Position numbers and translations under genes: made by a program. A model generated the notes under the pieces. The model was given only the letters and a program-made list of their open reading frames with translations. It made no database searches and was not told the DNA's origin. Source: Helicobacter pylori (GTDB lineage Bacteria; Campylobacterota; Campylobacteria; Campylobacterales; Helicobacteraceae). Taken from it: a stretch of DNA of 64,000 bases. Position 1 is the stretch's first letter. Each line of letters opens with the position of its first letter. Shown in pieces: positions 19,271 through 28,243 of the stretch. The stretch is from the NCBI GenBank assembly GCA_008032955.1, contig CP032046.1:62001-126000 (forward strand), written 5' to 3'.

Positions 19271-19292
19271 AAAAATGCTTTTAAGCGTTTTT
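19271..19292 (-). terminator. Terminator of hopM
   Basis: On the leftward strand, AAAAACGCTTAAAAGCATTTTT folds into a 9-10-bp stem with one G-U pair, 28 bases after the hopM stop, continuing AAAATT. Almost the same hairpin follows the TauE gene. Confidence 0.65.
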
Positions 19293-19319
19293 AAACAAGC
19301 CCCCTTTTTTAAAGAGAGT

Positions 19320-21410
19320 TTAATAAGCAAAAACATAATTCAAATACACGCTATAGAGCCTTCTGTATTTGAGTTCAGCGCCCATGAAAGAATAATAATC
19401 CGTGTTAATGGTGGGGATTTTCACGCCCAATTCCACGCCATGCTGCACGGCATGATCGCTGTCTTTTTTCTTTGCTCTAGCGAGGTTCATTCTCAAGCCT
19501 AAATTGAATAAAAATTGGAAATTTGCCACATTCATTTTAGCGCTATAAATATTACCCACCACATTCAAATTCACAAATTCAGAATTAAGCCATGAAGTCC
19601 CAGCTAACGCAAAGCCACCAAAAAGCCCCACGGAGAGCTTGTTATTCTTGCCTAAAAAGTTGGTGTTTTTATCGTTAATGAAGTTATAAAGCGCATCCAT
19701 TCCCACCCCATAAGTCCAAACATCAGAAGCGGAGTTGAAAAAGCTGGATTTGATGAACGCATGGTTATAGTCAAAAAAGCCGTAATACCTTAACCCCCAA
19801 TTCCTTTTTTTGCCAAAGAATTGTTTGTAACCCATTTGCACGCCGATCCCATTCATCGCGCCGTTATTGGTTTGAGAACTAATCATGCCAAAGCGCCTGA
19901 AAGGGTTTTTGCCTAATTCTTGCGTGGTGGCTTGGAGCTGGTTGTATTTGTTTGAATCCAAAGAATAAGTGAGCAAACCTTCTGGGGAATTAGGGTTTTG
20001 AGTGGAATGCGTCATGTTTTGAAGAGATTTAGCGTTAGGCAAGCTAGAGATACCGCTATTAATCGCTTTTGAGTCTTTATTCAGGGTGTTAAGGGCTTCT
20101 TTAAAATTCAAAATGGTTTGAGCCAAAGCCCTATCTTGATTGACCTGGTTGCCATAATAAGCGGTGTGTTGCTCTAAGGAATTGAGAGTTTCTTTCACAA
20201 ACGCGCAACCTGAACCCCAAGTGTTATTAGTGATCACGCCAGCCGATCCTGCTTTACATTGTTCTAAATCCCCTTGAATAGGCCCTTGAATGCTGTGGAA
20301 ATTGTTCGCTACTTGCTTAGCTAAATTTAAAATCTCTGCTTGAGCGTTCGCTCTATTGAGCATTTCTTGAGCAAACCCTTTGTCTTGAGAAGTGTAGGGG
20401 TTGAAATTGTCTGGTTGCGTGATTTGGGCGTTTTCATTAGCGTTAAGCTGTTGGGTTTTTGCTAGGGCTGTTTGAGCGTTTTTGATCATCTCATTAATTG
20501 CGTTAAAAGAAGGGCCAAAAATATCCATCACATTCCCAGGCGTAGAACTCAACCCCCACGCTTTACCGCCATTGCTCGTTTGCACATGCGGCTTTTGAGT
20601 AATAAGGACTTGCATGATAGTAGCGGCTTGTTGCAAAAGGTATTCAGCGTTATTATTGTATTTCAATTGTATTGTAGGCGAGAATGATGCTCCGCCTGAA
20701 TAAGAGGTTGGGATCTCTTTCCCATTCTCTGTATAATAATGCTCTATGATATTGTTTTGTGTAGTGGTTTTATAATTGGTTTGTTGTATGTTGACTACCC
20801 CTGTTTTGGTGGTGTCGTTCAAGGCAGGCATTCCGCCTCCTTGGTTTTGGTTTAAAGCGGTTTGGATAATTTGATAAGCTTGGTTGAGTTTTTGGTATTC
20901 ATCAATGGATAGGATGCCATTGGGGCCTGTCCCATACGCTTGATTGCAAGTGGTGGTTGTCCCATTAAGGGCTGGTGTGTTACCAAACGATTGGTAGCTT
21001 TGATTATTGGTAGGGCCAGGGCCGCAGCCAATAAAAAGGGCTATGACTTGCCACATGCCCACAGCCGCATTGAGCGCTAAAGCCACAGCTTGATAGGCCG
21101 GAGAAGTGGTGGTAGTGCTAGTGAGGTTGATCGCGCTTGAGCTTAAATTATTAATCGCACCGGTGATCGCACTGGGCGTGCTGGCTAGATTGACTAAGGA
21201 ATTTAAGTAATTGTATTGGTTTAAAAGGTTGCTTAAGTTATCGTATCTGTCTGCAAGATTTTGCAATGCTCCAGTGTTTTTCACTTTTTGAACCGCTTCA
21301 CCGATTTGATAGCCCACACTCATATAAAATCCGTCATCTTCAGCGTTTAAGAGCGGTGTAGTAAGAGCGAGAGAGAGAGTTAAAAGGGTTTTTTTCATTT
21401 TCTTTTTCAT
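19320..21410 (-). CDS. hopM: HopM, Hop-family outer membrane protein
   Basis: A 696-residue outer-membrane protein. The signal peptide MKKKMKKTLLTLSLALTTPLLNA is followed by the Hop N-terminal motif EDDGFYMSVGYQIGEAVQ. The C-terminal ~200 residues are the conserved Hop beta-barrel (GIGVQMGYKQFFG, GLRYYGFFDYNHAF, YRRLYSVYLNYVFAY), ending in Y. The middle, variable region has paired cysteines typical of extracellular Hop loops. The ATG at 21410 follows GGAAAAAAAC; an in-frame codon at 21503 would add an implausible lysine-rich leader before the signal peptide. A short CT repeat in the signal sequence and a 14-base A/T run upstream are possible switching sites. Corresponds to HP0227; the ligand is unknown. 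Confidence 0.92.
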   Translation of the reverse strand: MKKKMKKTLLTLSLALTTPLLNAEDDGFYMSVGYQIGEAVQKVKNTGALQNLADRYDNLSNLLNQYNYLNSLVNLASTPSAITGAINNLSSSAINLTSTTTTSPAYQAVALALNAAVGMWQVIALFIGCGPGPTNNQSYQSFGNTPALNGTTTTCNQAYGTGPNGILSIDEYQKLNQAYQIIQTALNQNQGGGMPALNDTTKTGVVNIQQTNYKTTTQNNIIEHYYTENGKEIPTSYSGGASFSPTIQLKYNNNAEYLLQQAATIMQVLITQKPHVQTSNGGKAWGLSSTPGNVMDIFGPSFNAINEMIKNAQTALAKTQQLNANENAQITQPDNFNPYTSQDKGFAQEMLNRANAQAEILNLAKQVANNFHSIQGPIQGDLEQCKAGSAGVITNNTWGSGCAFVKETLNSLEQHTAYYGNQVNQDRALAQTILNFKEALNTLNKDSKAINSGISSLPNAKSLQNMTHSTQNPNSPEGLLTYSLDSNKYNQLQATTQELGKNPFRRFGMISSQTNNGAMNGIGVQMGYKQFFGKKRNWGLRYYGFFDYNHAFIKSSFFNSASDVWTYGVGMDALYNFINDKNTNFLGKNNKLSVGLFGGFALAGTSWLNSEFVNLNVVGNIYSAKMNVANFQFLFNLGLRMNLARAKKKDSDHAVQHGVELGVKIPTINTDYYSFMGAELKYRRLYSVYLNYVFAY

Positions 21411-21538
21411 GTTTTTTTCCTTTCTTTTCCTTTTGTCCTTTTTGTCCTTTTGTTGATCCCACATTTGATAGCCATGTTCTATAAAGATCCGGTATTTTAC
21501 CACGAAATGCTTATTTTTAGCTTAAAATTTATATTTTG

Positions 21539-21552
21539 AAAAAAAAAAAAAA
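21539..21552. repeat. A14 homopolymer upstream of hopM
   Basis: Fourteen A residues (T14 on the hopM strand), about 130 bases before the hopM start. Length changes in such promoter-region tracts are known to tune expression of several H. pylori outer-membrane proteins. Confidence 0.7.
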
Positions 21553-21666
21553 CAATTTTAAGTATTTTTTACAATAAAATATCACAGAGCTTGGTTTTAG
21601 GCGAGCGAGAGTTTTATTAAAAGCGCTTTTAGGGGGTTATTTGAAATTGGTTTTTAAACCTTTGGT

Positions 21667-21672
21667 TATAAT
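21667..21672 (+). promoter_or_regulatory. -10 box of the SulP gene
   Basis: GGTTATAATGAAAG contains TATAAT, 29 bases before the ATG at 21701. The region 21411-21666 otherwise holds the hopM leader and the A14 run. Confidence 0.55.
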
Positions 21673-21700
21673 GAAAGCGATTTGAATTGAAAAGAGCGGC

Positions 21701-22858
21701 ATGTTTGAAAAGATACAAAAAGAATGGTTGAGCAACATTCAAAAAGATTTGTTGTCTGGTTTTGTGGTGGGGCTTTCTGTGATCCCAGAGACCGCTGGCT
21801 TTGCGATCATGGTGGGTTTAGATGTGGGCGTGGCGTTTTATACGACCTTTTATATGGCTTTTGTTTTGTCTTTTTTTGGGGCTAGAAAGGCGATGATTAG
21901 TGCAGCGGCCGGCTCAGTGGCGCTCATTTTAGTGGGCGTGGTTAAAAATTATGGGCTTGAATACGCGGGCGTGGCGACTCTTATGGCAGGAATATTGCAA
22001 ATTCTTTTAGGCTATTTGAAAATAGGGAATCTTTTGAGGTTTATCCCCCAATCGGTGATGTATGGCTTTGTGAACGCGCTAGGCATTTTGCTTTTAATGG
22101 AGCAATTCAAATTCCTTCAAAACCAAAATTTGGGGGTGTTTATTTTGCTCGCTATTGGGATACTCATCATTTATCTCTTCCCTTTAATCACTAAAAAAAT
22201 CCCCTCTAATCTGATTTGTATCCTTGCAGTGAGCGCGATCGCTTTAATTTTTGATGTGCATGCGCCGAATTTAGGGAGCATTGAGCAAGGGGTTTCAGGC
22301 TTTCATTTCATTATTATCCCCAAAAATTTGGATTTTAAAATCGTTATAGAATTGTTGCCTTACGCTCTTTCTTTAGCGCTAGTAGGCACGATAGAAAGTT
22401 TATTGACCGCTAAAACTTTAGACGTGATTTTAAAAGACGGCGTGAGCGATAAAAACAAAGAAACTAAAGCGCAAGGCTTGGGGAATATCATTTCAGGGCT
22501 TTTAGGGGGAATGACAGGGTGCGCTTTAGTGGGGCAGTCTATCATTAACGCAAAATCCGGGGCCAAAACAAGGCTTTCTACTTTTTTTGCCGGCTTTTCT
22601 TTAATGGTGCTAATATTAGTGTTTAATGAATATGTGGTTAAGATCCCCATTGTAGCGGTTGTGGCGGTGATGGTGATGATTTCTTTCACCACTTTTAATT
22701 TCCAATCCATTATGAACATTAAAAAAATCAAGCTCTATGACACGCTCAACATGCTTTTAGTCGTGGCGGTGGTTTTATACACGCATAATTTAGCGATAGG
22801 GGTTGTGGTGGGGGTTTTAGTCAATGCGTTATGGATCAAATCAAAAGGGATTGCATGA
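21701..22858 (+). CDS. SulP-family anion permease lacking a STAS domain
   Basis: A 385-residue, highly hydrophobic inner-membrane protein. The N-terminal SulP signature is present: DLLSGFVVGLSVIPETAGFAI, then AAAGSVALIL. The second half has GTIESLLTAKTLDVI and GLGNIISGLLGGMTGCALVGQS, typical of the transport core. Most bacterial SulP proteins are 500-600 residues with a cytoplasmic STAS domain; here the protein stops right after the last membrane span (GVLVNALWIKSKG), so STAS is absent. The substrate could be sulfate, bicarbonate or another anion. It lies between two hop genes on the other strand. Corresponds to HP0228. Confidence 0.87.
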   Translation: MFEKIQKEWLSNIQKDLLSGFVVGLSVIPETAGFAIMVGLDVGVAFYTTFYMAFVLSFFGARKAMISAAAGSVALILVGVVKNYGLEYAGVATLMAGILQILLGYLKIGNLLRFIPQSVMYGFVNALGILLLMEQFKFLQNQNLGVFILLAIGILIIYLFPLITKKIPSNLICILAVSAIALIFDVHAPNLGSIEQGVSGFHFIIIPKNLDFKIVIELLPYALSLALVGTIESLLTAKTLDVILKDGVSDKNKETKAQGLGNIISGLLGGMTGCALVGQSIINAKSGAKTRLSTFFAGFSLMVLILVFNEYVVKIPIVAVVAVMVMISFTTFNFQSIMNIKKIKLYDTLNMLLVVAVVLYTHNLAIGVVVGVLVNALWIKSKGIA

Positions 22859-22896
22859 AGTTTTACTATAAAAAAGAAAAAGATGAGTTAAAAGTA

Positions 22897-22971
22897 TGGC
22901 TCCAGATGTAGGATTCGAACCTACGACCAAGCGGTTAACAGCCGCCTACTCTACCGCTGAGCTAATCTGGA
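22897..22971 (-). tRNA. tRNA-Asn (GTT)
   Basis: On the minus strand it folds as a standard cloverleaf: acceptor TCCAGAT with ATCTGGA, anticodon loop CTGTTAA (GTT, positions 22937-22939), T-arm GGTTCGAATCC, and an encoded CCA end. It is flanked by sulP and hopA and transcribed leftward. Confidence 0.96.
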
Positions 22972-23098
22972 ATTTCGCTCAAAAATAAAAAGAAATTTTA
23001 GTGTGTTTTTTGTAAAAAGTCAAGTAAAATGACGCCGTTATTCATTGAGAGCCAAAAAATTGGCTTTGTCCTCATTAGTAATGAGAACTGATTCAATA

Positions 23099-24550
23099 TC
23101 AATAAGCCAAAACATAATTGAAATACACGCTATAAAGTCTTCTATAGGCTAATTTAGCGCCCATGAAAGAATAGTAATTCGTGTTGATGGTGGGGATTTT
23201 CACGCCTAATTCAACGCCATGATGGATCCCTTGAAGCCTTAAGCCGGTGTTGAATAAGAATTGGAAATTGGTGTTGTTGATTTTGGCGCTGTAGGCGCTA
23301 TTGGTGATTTTTAAATTCGCCGATTGGTTATTAAGCCATGTCGTTCCCGCTAGAGCGATGCCCCCAAAAATACCAAAAGAGACTTTGCGGTTTTTATCGG
23401 ATCCGCCATTGATGAAATTCAATAAAAGATCACTGCCCGCGCCATAGGTGAAAACATTGGAAGCGGAGTTAAAAAAGTTGGATTTGATATACGCATAGTT
23501 GTAATCAAAAAAGCCATAATACCGGATCCCAAAAAATTTATTTTTCCCAAAGAATTGCTTATAGCCTAATTGCACGCCCACGCCATTCATCGCCCCGTTA
23601 TTGCTTTGAGAGTTGATTAATCCCACGCTTCTAAAGGGGTTATGGCCAAACTCTTTGGTGGTAGTTTGGAATTCAGAATATTGGGTTTCGTTGAGAGAAT
23701 AACTATAGCTAGATCTGCTCACCAAACTTTGAAACCCTTTAGAATCGGGCGTTTTTTGAAGGGTGTTATAGATGGTTGCTAAATTGTCCCCTTTGAGATA
23801 AGAGATCGTATCATTAATAACGCTTGATACTTCATTAAGGTTTTTATTGAAATCAGCGTTGGTAAATGCGTTTGGTTGGTTTGGATTTTCTGGGTCAGTT
23901 CTTCGAGATTGCTCGGCGGCTTTTTTAGCGCTATCAATCATGCTAGTGATGGCACTAAATGTGTTGCCAAAAATATTGCATGCGTTCCCGCTTGCATTAA
24001 TGCCCCATGGTGTGCCATTGCCCCCGTCTATGCTTGGGCATTGGCTTTGAAGGGTGCTAATAATGGTGCTAGCTTGCCCTAAAAGATATTCATAGTCATT
24101 TACAATCGTGAGATCATTGTTTTTATTCTCTAGGGTATTTTGGAGCGATTGAGAAATCGTATTGATTTTTTCGTATTCACTAGTGGGTAGCGAGTTGTTG
24201 GCTAAATTAGAGGCTATCACTTGCCACATGGCTACCGCAGAGCTGAGCGCTGAAGACACGGCTTCTTTGGCGCTATTAGGGGTCGTTTTTAATCTGCTAG
24301 CGCTCTCTTTTAGATTGTCAATCGCTTGAGCGGTGCTTGAATCGGTGTTAGAGGCCGTTTGTTTGAGCTCGTTATAGCGGGTTAAAAGATTGTTTAAATT
24401 TTCGTAAGCGTTGGAGACTTTTTGGATTTCGCCGGTGTTTTTCACTTGTTGAACCGCTTCGCCGATTTGATAGCCCACGCTCATAAAAACGCCGTCATCT
24501 TCAGCAAGGAGCGATGACGCCATAAGAGAAAGTAAAATCGTTTTTTTCAT
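23099..24550 (-). CDS. hopA: HopA, Hop-family outer membrane protein
   Basis: A 483-residue Hop porin-like protein. Signal peptide MKKTILLSLMASSLLA, then the family start AEDDGVFMSVGYQIGEAVQ, a helical variable domain with a cysteine pair (SQCPS and GNACNIFG), and the C-terminal barrel (GVQLGYKQFFG, IRYYGFFDYNYAY, YRRLYSVYFNYVLAY). Barrel and N-terminal motif are close to HopM at 19320-21410. The ATG at 24550 has AAGGAA seven bases upstream; the earlier in-frame start at 24583 would misplace the signal peptide. HopA, corresponding to HP0229, is reported to form pores. A T9 run lies about 130 bases upstream. Confidence 0.92.
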   Translation of the reverse strand: MKKTILLSLMASSLLAEDDGVFMSVGYQIGEAVQQVKNTGEIQKVSNAYENLNNLLTRYNELKQTASNTDSSTAQAIDNLKESASRLKTTPNSAKEAVSSALSSAVAMWQVIASNLANNSLPTSEYEKINTISQSLQNTLENKNNDLTIVNDYEYLLGQASTIISTLQSQCPSIDGGNGTPWGINASGNACNIFGNTFSAITSMIDSAKKAAEQSRRTDPENPNQPNAFTNADFNKNLNEVSSVINDTISYLKGDNLATIYNTLQKTPDSKGFQSLVSRSSYSYSLNETQYSEFQTTTKEFGHNPFRSVGLINSQSNNGAMNGVGVQLGYKQFFGKNKFFGIRYYGFFDYNYAYIKSNFFNSASNVFTYGAGSDLLLNFINGGSDKNRKVSFGIFGGIALAGTTWLNNQSANLKITNSAYSAKINNTNFQFLFNTGLRLQGIHHGVELGVKIPTINTNYYSFMGAKLAYRRLYSVYFNYVLAY

Positions 24551-24682
24551 AAAATGTTCCTTAAAGTAATGTTTTATTTGCAAAATCGTATCAAATTGAA
24601 ACTTTATTTACAATTAGCTTAAATTATGCCATTAAATTTATTGAATTTTTAATAAAATTGAGCAAAAATTAAGAAATTTTGC

Positions 24683-24691
24683 TTTTTTTTT
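24683..24691. repeat. T9 homopolymer upstream of hopA
   Basis: Nine T residues (A9 on the hopA strand) in the AT-rich 195-base gap between hopA and kdsB; a candidate length-variable expression tract. Confidence 0.5.
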
Positions 24692-24725
24692 GGATTTAAA
24701 AAGAGGTTTTTGATGGTGAAAAATG

Positions 24726-24751
24726 CTTTGAGTGAATTTTAGCGCTCAAAG
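24726..24751 (-). terminator. Hairpin overlapping the 3' end of kdsB
   Basis: On the leftward strand CTTTGAG and CTCAAAG form a 7-bp stem with a 12-base loop, followed by CATTTTTC. It overlaps the kdsB stop codon and probably ends that transcript before the hopA promoter. Confidence 0.5.
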
Positions 24752-25471
24752 GAGATTGGGGCTAAAAATTTTCAAAGCGTTTTGCAAATCCTCTTTGGTG
24801 TCAATGCCCACGCTTTGGCTTTGAACGATTTTTACTGCAATCTTTTTTTGATAATACAAAGCCCTTAATTGCTCTAATTTTTCTAATTCCTCTAAAACGC
24901 AAGGTTTTAAAGCACACAATTCTTCTAACATTTCTTTATTGTGGAAGCCATAAATACCGATATGCCCTAAAAGGGGGGTTTGGCGTTTCATACCAGCGTC
25001 TCGTAAAAAAGGGATAAGGGAGCGCGAAAAATACAAGGCGTTATTTTGGCTATCTAAAACCACCTTGACTAAATTAGGGCTTTTGGCTTGCTCTTCATCA
25101 ATGACTTTAGCGCAAGTCGCCATGAAAGGGGCGTTTTTAGTGGCTTCTAATAACGCTAAAATGACTTCTTTTTCTAAAAAAGGCTCATCGCCTTGCAAAT
25201 TTAAAACCCTTTCATCGTTTTTTAACCCTAAAATTTGCACCGCTTCCAAACAGCGTTCTGTGCCGCTATTATGGTGTTTGGAGGTTAGCACCGCTTTAAT
25301 GTGGAATTTTTGGCATGTTTGCATGATGCTTTCATCATCGCAAGCGACCACGCATTCATCTACCAGATTTGCATTTTTAGCGCAACGCACTACCATAGGC
25401 AAGCCAAAAATATCTTCTAGCACTTTATTTTCAAAACGACTGGATTTTAATCTAGCAGGAATGATGATCAT
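24746..25471 (-). CDS. kdsB: KdsB, CMP-KDO synthetase
   Basis: A 241-residue cytosolic nucleotidyltransferase that activates KDO with CTP for lipopolysaccharide inner-core synthesis. Diagnostic segments: [17 protein letters not shown] (CTP-binding start), [18 protein letters not shown] (metal-binding Asp) and [11 protein letters not shown], with GIDTKEDL at the end. The ATG at 25471 begins directly with the nucleotide-binding strand. It is divergent from the HP0231 gene at 25584. Confidence 0.95.
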   Translation of the reverse strand: MIIIPARLKSSRFENKVLEDIFGLPMVVRCAKNANLVDECVVACDDESIMQTCQKFHIKAVLTSKHHNSGTERCLEAVQILGLKNDERVLNLQGDEPFLEKEVILALLEATKNAPFMATCAKVIDEEQAKSPNLVKVVLDSQNNALYFSRSLIPFLRDAGMKRQTPLLGHIGIYGFHNKEMLEELCALKPCVLEELEKLEQLRALYYQKKIAVKIVQSQSVGIDTKEDLQNALKIFSPNLL

Positions 25472-25515
25472 CTTTAAACCTTTTTAAGCCTTATGAAAAT
25501 AGGGGATTTTTATGG

Positions 25516-25521
25516 TATTAT
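25516..25521 (+). promoter_or_regulatory. Extended -10 of the HP0231 cluster
   Basis: TGG followed by TATTAT, 62 bases before the ATG at 25584 and in the divergent gap with kdsB. Probably drives 25584-28773. Confidence 0.45.
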
Positions 25522-25583
25522 ACCCATTAAAAGCTTATTCCTTTTGTTGTAGGGATTTAGGCTATTGAACTTTAGGAGTTTTA

Positions 25584-26381
25584 ATGATATTAAGAGCGAG
25601 TGTGTTGAGTGCGTTACTTCTTGTAGGCTTAGGGGCAGCCCCTAAACATTCAGTTTCAGCTAATGACAAACGGATGCAGGATAATTTAGTGAGCGTGATT
25701 GAAAAACAAACCAATAAAAAGGTGCGTATTTTAGAAATCAAACCTTTAAAATCCAGCCAGGATTTAAAAATGGTCGTCATTGAAGATCCGGACACTAAAT
25801 ACAATATCCCGCTTGTGGTGAGTAAGGATGGCAATTTAGTCATAGGGCTTAGCAACATATTCTTTAGCAATAAAAGCGATGATGTGAAATTAGTTGCAGA
25901 AACCAATCAAAAAATCCAAGCCCTTAACGCCACCCAGCAAAACAGCGCGAAATTGAACGCTATTTTTAATGAAATACCGGCTGATTATGCGATAGAGTTG
26001 CCCTCTACTAACGCTGAAAATAAGGACAAGATCCTTTATATTGTTTCTGATCCCATGTGCCCGCATTGCCAAAAAGAGCTCACCAAACTCAGGGATCACT
26101 TAAAAGAAAACACCGTGAGAATGGTTGTAGTGGGGTGGCTTGGGGTCAATTCGGCTAAAAAAGCGGCTTTGATCCAAGAAGAAATGGCGAAAGCTAGGGC
26201 TAGGGGAGCGAGCGTGGAAGATAAAATCTCTATCCTTGAAAAGATTTATTCCACCCAATACGATATTAACGCCCAAAAAGAGCCTGAAGATTTACGCACT
26301 AAAGTGGAAAATGTTACGAAAAAGATTTTTGAATCTGGCGTGATTAAGGGCGTGCCTTTCTTATACCATTATAAGGCATGA
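25584..26381 (+). CDS. HP0231-like periplasmic Dsb (thioredoxin-fold) oxidoreductase
   Basis: A 265-residue exported protein. Signal-like start MILRASVLSALLLVGLGAA, a DsbG/DsbC-like N-terminal dimerisation segment (LVSVIEKQTNKKVRIL...), then a thioredoxin fold with the active site C159-P-H-C162 in SDPMCPHCQ and a cis-proline GVPFLYHY near the C-terminus. HP0231 is reported to be a dimeric DsbG-like protein that works as an oxidase and affects disulfide-rich proteins such as HcpE, which is encoded a few kilobases away at 29541. The start is preceded by TTTAGGAG. It is the first gene of a probable four-gene rightward cluster. Confidence 0.9.
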   Translation: MILRASVLSALLLVGLGAAPKHSVSANDKRMQDNLVSVIEKQTNKKVRILEIKPLKSSQDLKMVVIEDPDTKYNIPLVVSKDGNLVIGLSNIFFSNKSDDVKLVAETNQKIQALNATQQNSAKLNAIFNEIPADYAIELPSTNAENKDKILYIVSDPMCPHCQKELTKLRDHLKENTVRMVVVGWLGVNSAKKAALIQEEMAKARARGASVEDKISILEKIYSTQYDINAQKEPEDLRTKVENVTKKIFESGVIKGVPFLYHYKA

Positions 26382-26396
26382 TATAAGGTTACTCTC

Positions 26397-27047
26397 ATGA
26401 AAAAACCCTACAGAAAGATTTCTGATTATGCGATCGTGGGTGGCTTGAGCGCGTTAGTGATGGTGAGCATTGTGGGGTGTAAGAGCAATGCCGATGACAA
26501 ACCCAAAGAGCAAAGCTCTTTGAGCCAAAGCGTTCAAAAAGGCGCGTTTGTGATTTTAGAAGAGCAAAAGGATAAATCTTACAAGGTTGTTGAAGAATAC
26601 CCTAGCTCAAGAACCCACATTATAGTGCGCGATTTGCAAGGCAATGAACGAGTGCTCAGCAATGAAGAGATTCAAAAGCTCATCAAAGAAGAAGAAGCCA
26701 AAATTGATAACGGCACGAGCAAGCTTATCCAGCCTAATAATGGGGGTGGGAGTAATGAAAGCTCAGGCTTTGGCTTGGGGAGTGCGATTTTAGGGAGCGC
26801 GGCGGGGGCGATTTTAGGGAGTTATATTGGCAACAAGCTTTTCAATAACCCTAATTACCAGCAAAACGCCCAACGGACTTATAAATCCCCACAAGCTTAC
26901 CAACGCTCTCAAAATTCCTTTTCTAAAAGCACGCCTAGCGCTTCAAGCATGGGTGGGGCGAGTAAGGGACAGAGCGGGTTTTTTGGCTCTAGTAGGCCTA
27001 CTAGCTCGCCGGCGGTAAGCTCTGGGACAAGGGGCTTTAACTCATAA
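26397..27047 (+). CDS. HP0232-like lipoprotein (UPF0323 type)
   Basis: A 216-residue probable lipoprotein. After a basic start, [10 protein letters not shown] supplies a lipobox with Cys at about residue 28. A folded part ([26 protein letters not shown]) is followed by a glycine-rich hydrophobic stretch ([24 protein letters not shown]), like glycine-zipper membrane segments, and a low-complexity Ser/Gly/Gln tail. It belongs to a family conserved in epsilonproteobacteria with unknown role, discussed in connection with secretion and motility. 15 bases after the Dsb gene, 23 before the ATP-grasp gene. Confidence 0.82.
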   Translation: MKKPYRKISDYAIVGGLSALVMVSIVGCKSNADDKPKEQSSLSQSVQKGAFVILEEQKDKSYKVVEEYPSSRTHIIVRDLQGNERVLSNEEIQKLIKEEEAKIDNGTSKLIQPNNGGGSNESSGFGLGSAILGSAAGAILGSYIGNKLFNNPNYQQNAQRTYKSPQAYQRSQNSFSKSTPSASSMGGASKGQSGFFGSSRPTSSPAVSSGTRGFNS

Positions 27048-27070
27048 TTTAATTGATTCAAGGCTAAAAA

Positions 27071-28243
27071 ATGCAAGTGATTCCTTTAAAACCTTTAGAC
27101 AATAAGACCTTAGAAGAAATCGGCTTAGATTGGCACACGAATGACGACATGTCATCTTATATCGCTGATGAAATGGTGGTTGTTTCTCAAAAAGAAGCGG
27201 ACGCTTATTATGACGCTTGTAATGAGCTTTATGACATGTTTGTAGAGACGGCTGAAGAGGCCATTGAAAACGATCGCTTTTTTGAATTGGATATTCCTAA
27301 CGCGCTCATTCCTATGATCAAACAGAGTTTTGAAGAAGAAGTGCATTGGCATATTTACGGGCGTTTTGATTTAGCCGGGGGGCTTGATGGCAAGCCCATT
27401 AAATTACTGGAATTTAACGCTGATACCCCCACCATGCTCTATGAAACCGCAGTGATTCAATGGGCGTTACTCAAAGCGAATGGCTATGATGAAAACAAGC
27501 AATTCAATAACCTTTATGAAGCGCTTGGCGAGAATTTTAAACGCATGGTAACTTTAGGCGAAGACACGAGCCGTTTTGAAGAGTTGTATGAGGGGTGGAA
27601 AATCCTTTTTTCAAGCGTTAGGGGGAATATTGAAGAAGAGCGCACCATGCGTTTTTTGCAAGATGCTGCTCAGAGCGTGGGGTTTGAAACGGATTTTTCT
27701 TACATTGATGAGGTGGAATTTAATGTAGAAGAGGGCGTGTTTAAAAACGGCTTGAATTATGAGTTTTTATTCAAGTTAATCCCATGGGAAAATATCGCCA
27801 TTGATGAGCCAGAATTAGCCCTTTTGATGCAAGGCATGATGGAAAATAAAAACACGATTTTTTTAAACCCGGCTTATACGATCCTTTTCCAATCCAAGCG
27901 TTTTTTAAAACTTTTATGGGACAGATACCCCAACCACCCCTTATTGTTAGAAACGAGTTATGAGCCTTTAGCCCATAAAAAGCAAATCAAAAAAGTAGCT
28001 TTTGGTAGGGAAGGGGCGAATAGTGAAATCTTTGAAGCTTCCATGCAATCGCTTTTGAAAACGGACGGCGTTTATTCTAACCACAAGCCCGTTTATCAAG
28101 AGTTTTACGAGCTCAATTCGCATAACGGGTTGTATTATCAGCCTAATGTGTTTTTTGCTTATGAATCTTGCGCGCTAGGGTTTAGAAAAGGGGGGTTGAT
28201 CTTGGATAATTTTTCTAAATTCGTGAGCCACATGTTGCAATAA
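27071..28243 (+). CDS. Glutathionylspermidine-synthase-like ATP-grasp ligase
   Basis: A 390-residue cytosolic protein of the glutathionylspermidine synthase C-terminal domain family, a circularly permuted ATP-grasp amide ligase. Matching segments are YGRFDLAGG..KLLEFNADTPTMLYE, the acidic metal-binding portion around ENKNTIFLNP, and KKVAFGREGANSEIF near the C-terminus. The reaction is unknown: H. pylori is not thought to make glutathione, so a different peptide or amine substrate is likely. It is coupled to the next gene by a one-base stop/start overlap (TAATG). Corresponds to HP0233. Confidence 0.84.
   Translation: MQVIPLKPLDNKTLEEIGLDWHTNDDMSSYIADEMVVVSQKEADAYYDACNELYDMFVETAEEAIENDRFFELDIPNALIPMIKQSFEEEVHWHIYGRFDLAGGLDGKPIKLLEFNADTPTMLYETAVIQWALLKANGYDENKQFNNLYEALGENFKRMVTLGEDTSRFEELYEGWKILFSSVRGNIEEERTMRFLQDAAQSVGFETDFSYIDEVEFNVEEGVFKNGLNYEFLFKLIPWENIAIDEPELALLMQGMMENKNTIFLNPAYTILFQSKRFLKLLWDRYPNHPLLLETSYEPLAHKKQIKKVAFGREGANSEIFEASMQSLLKTDGVYSNHKPVYQEFYELNSHNGLYYQPNVFFAYESCALGFRKGGLILDNFSKFVSHMLQ

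Noticed and set aside
21411..21503. Lysine-rich 31-codon extension of HopM
   Set aside because: It would place a charged leader before an intact signal peptide; a ribosome site sits immediately before the ATG at 21410.
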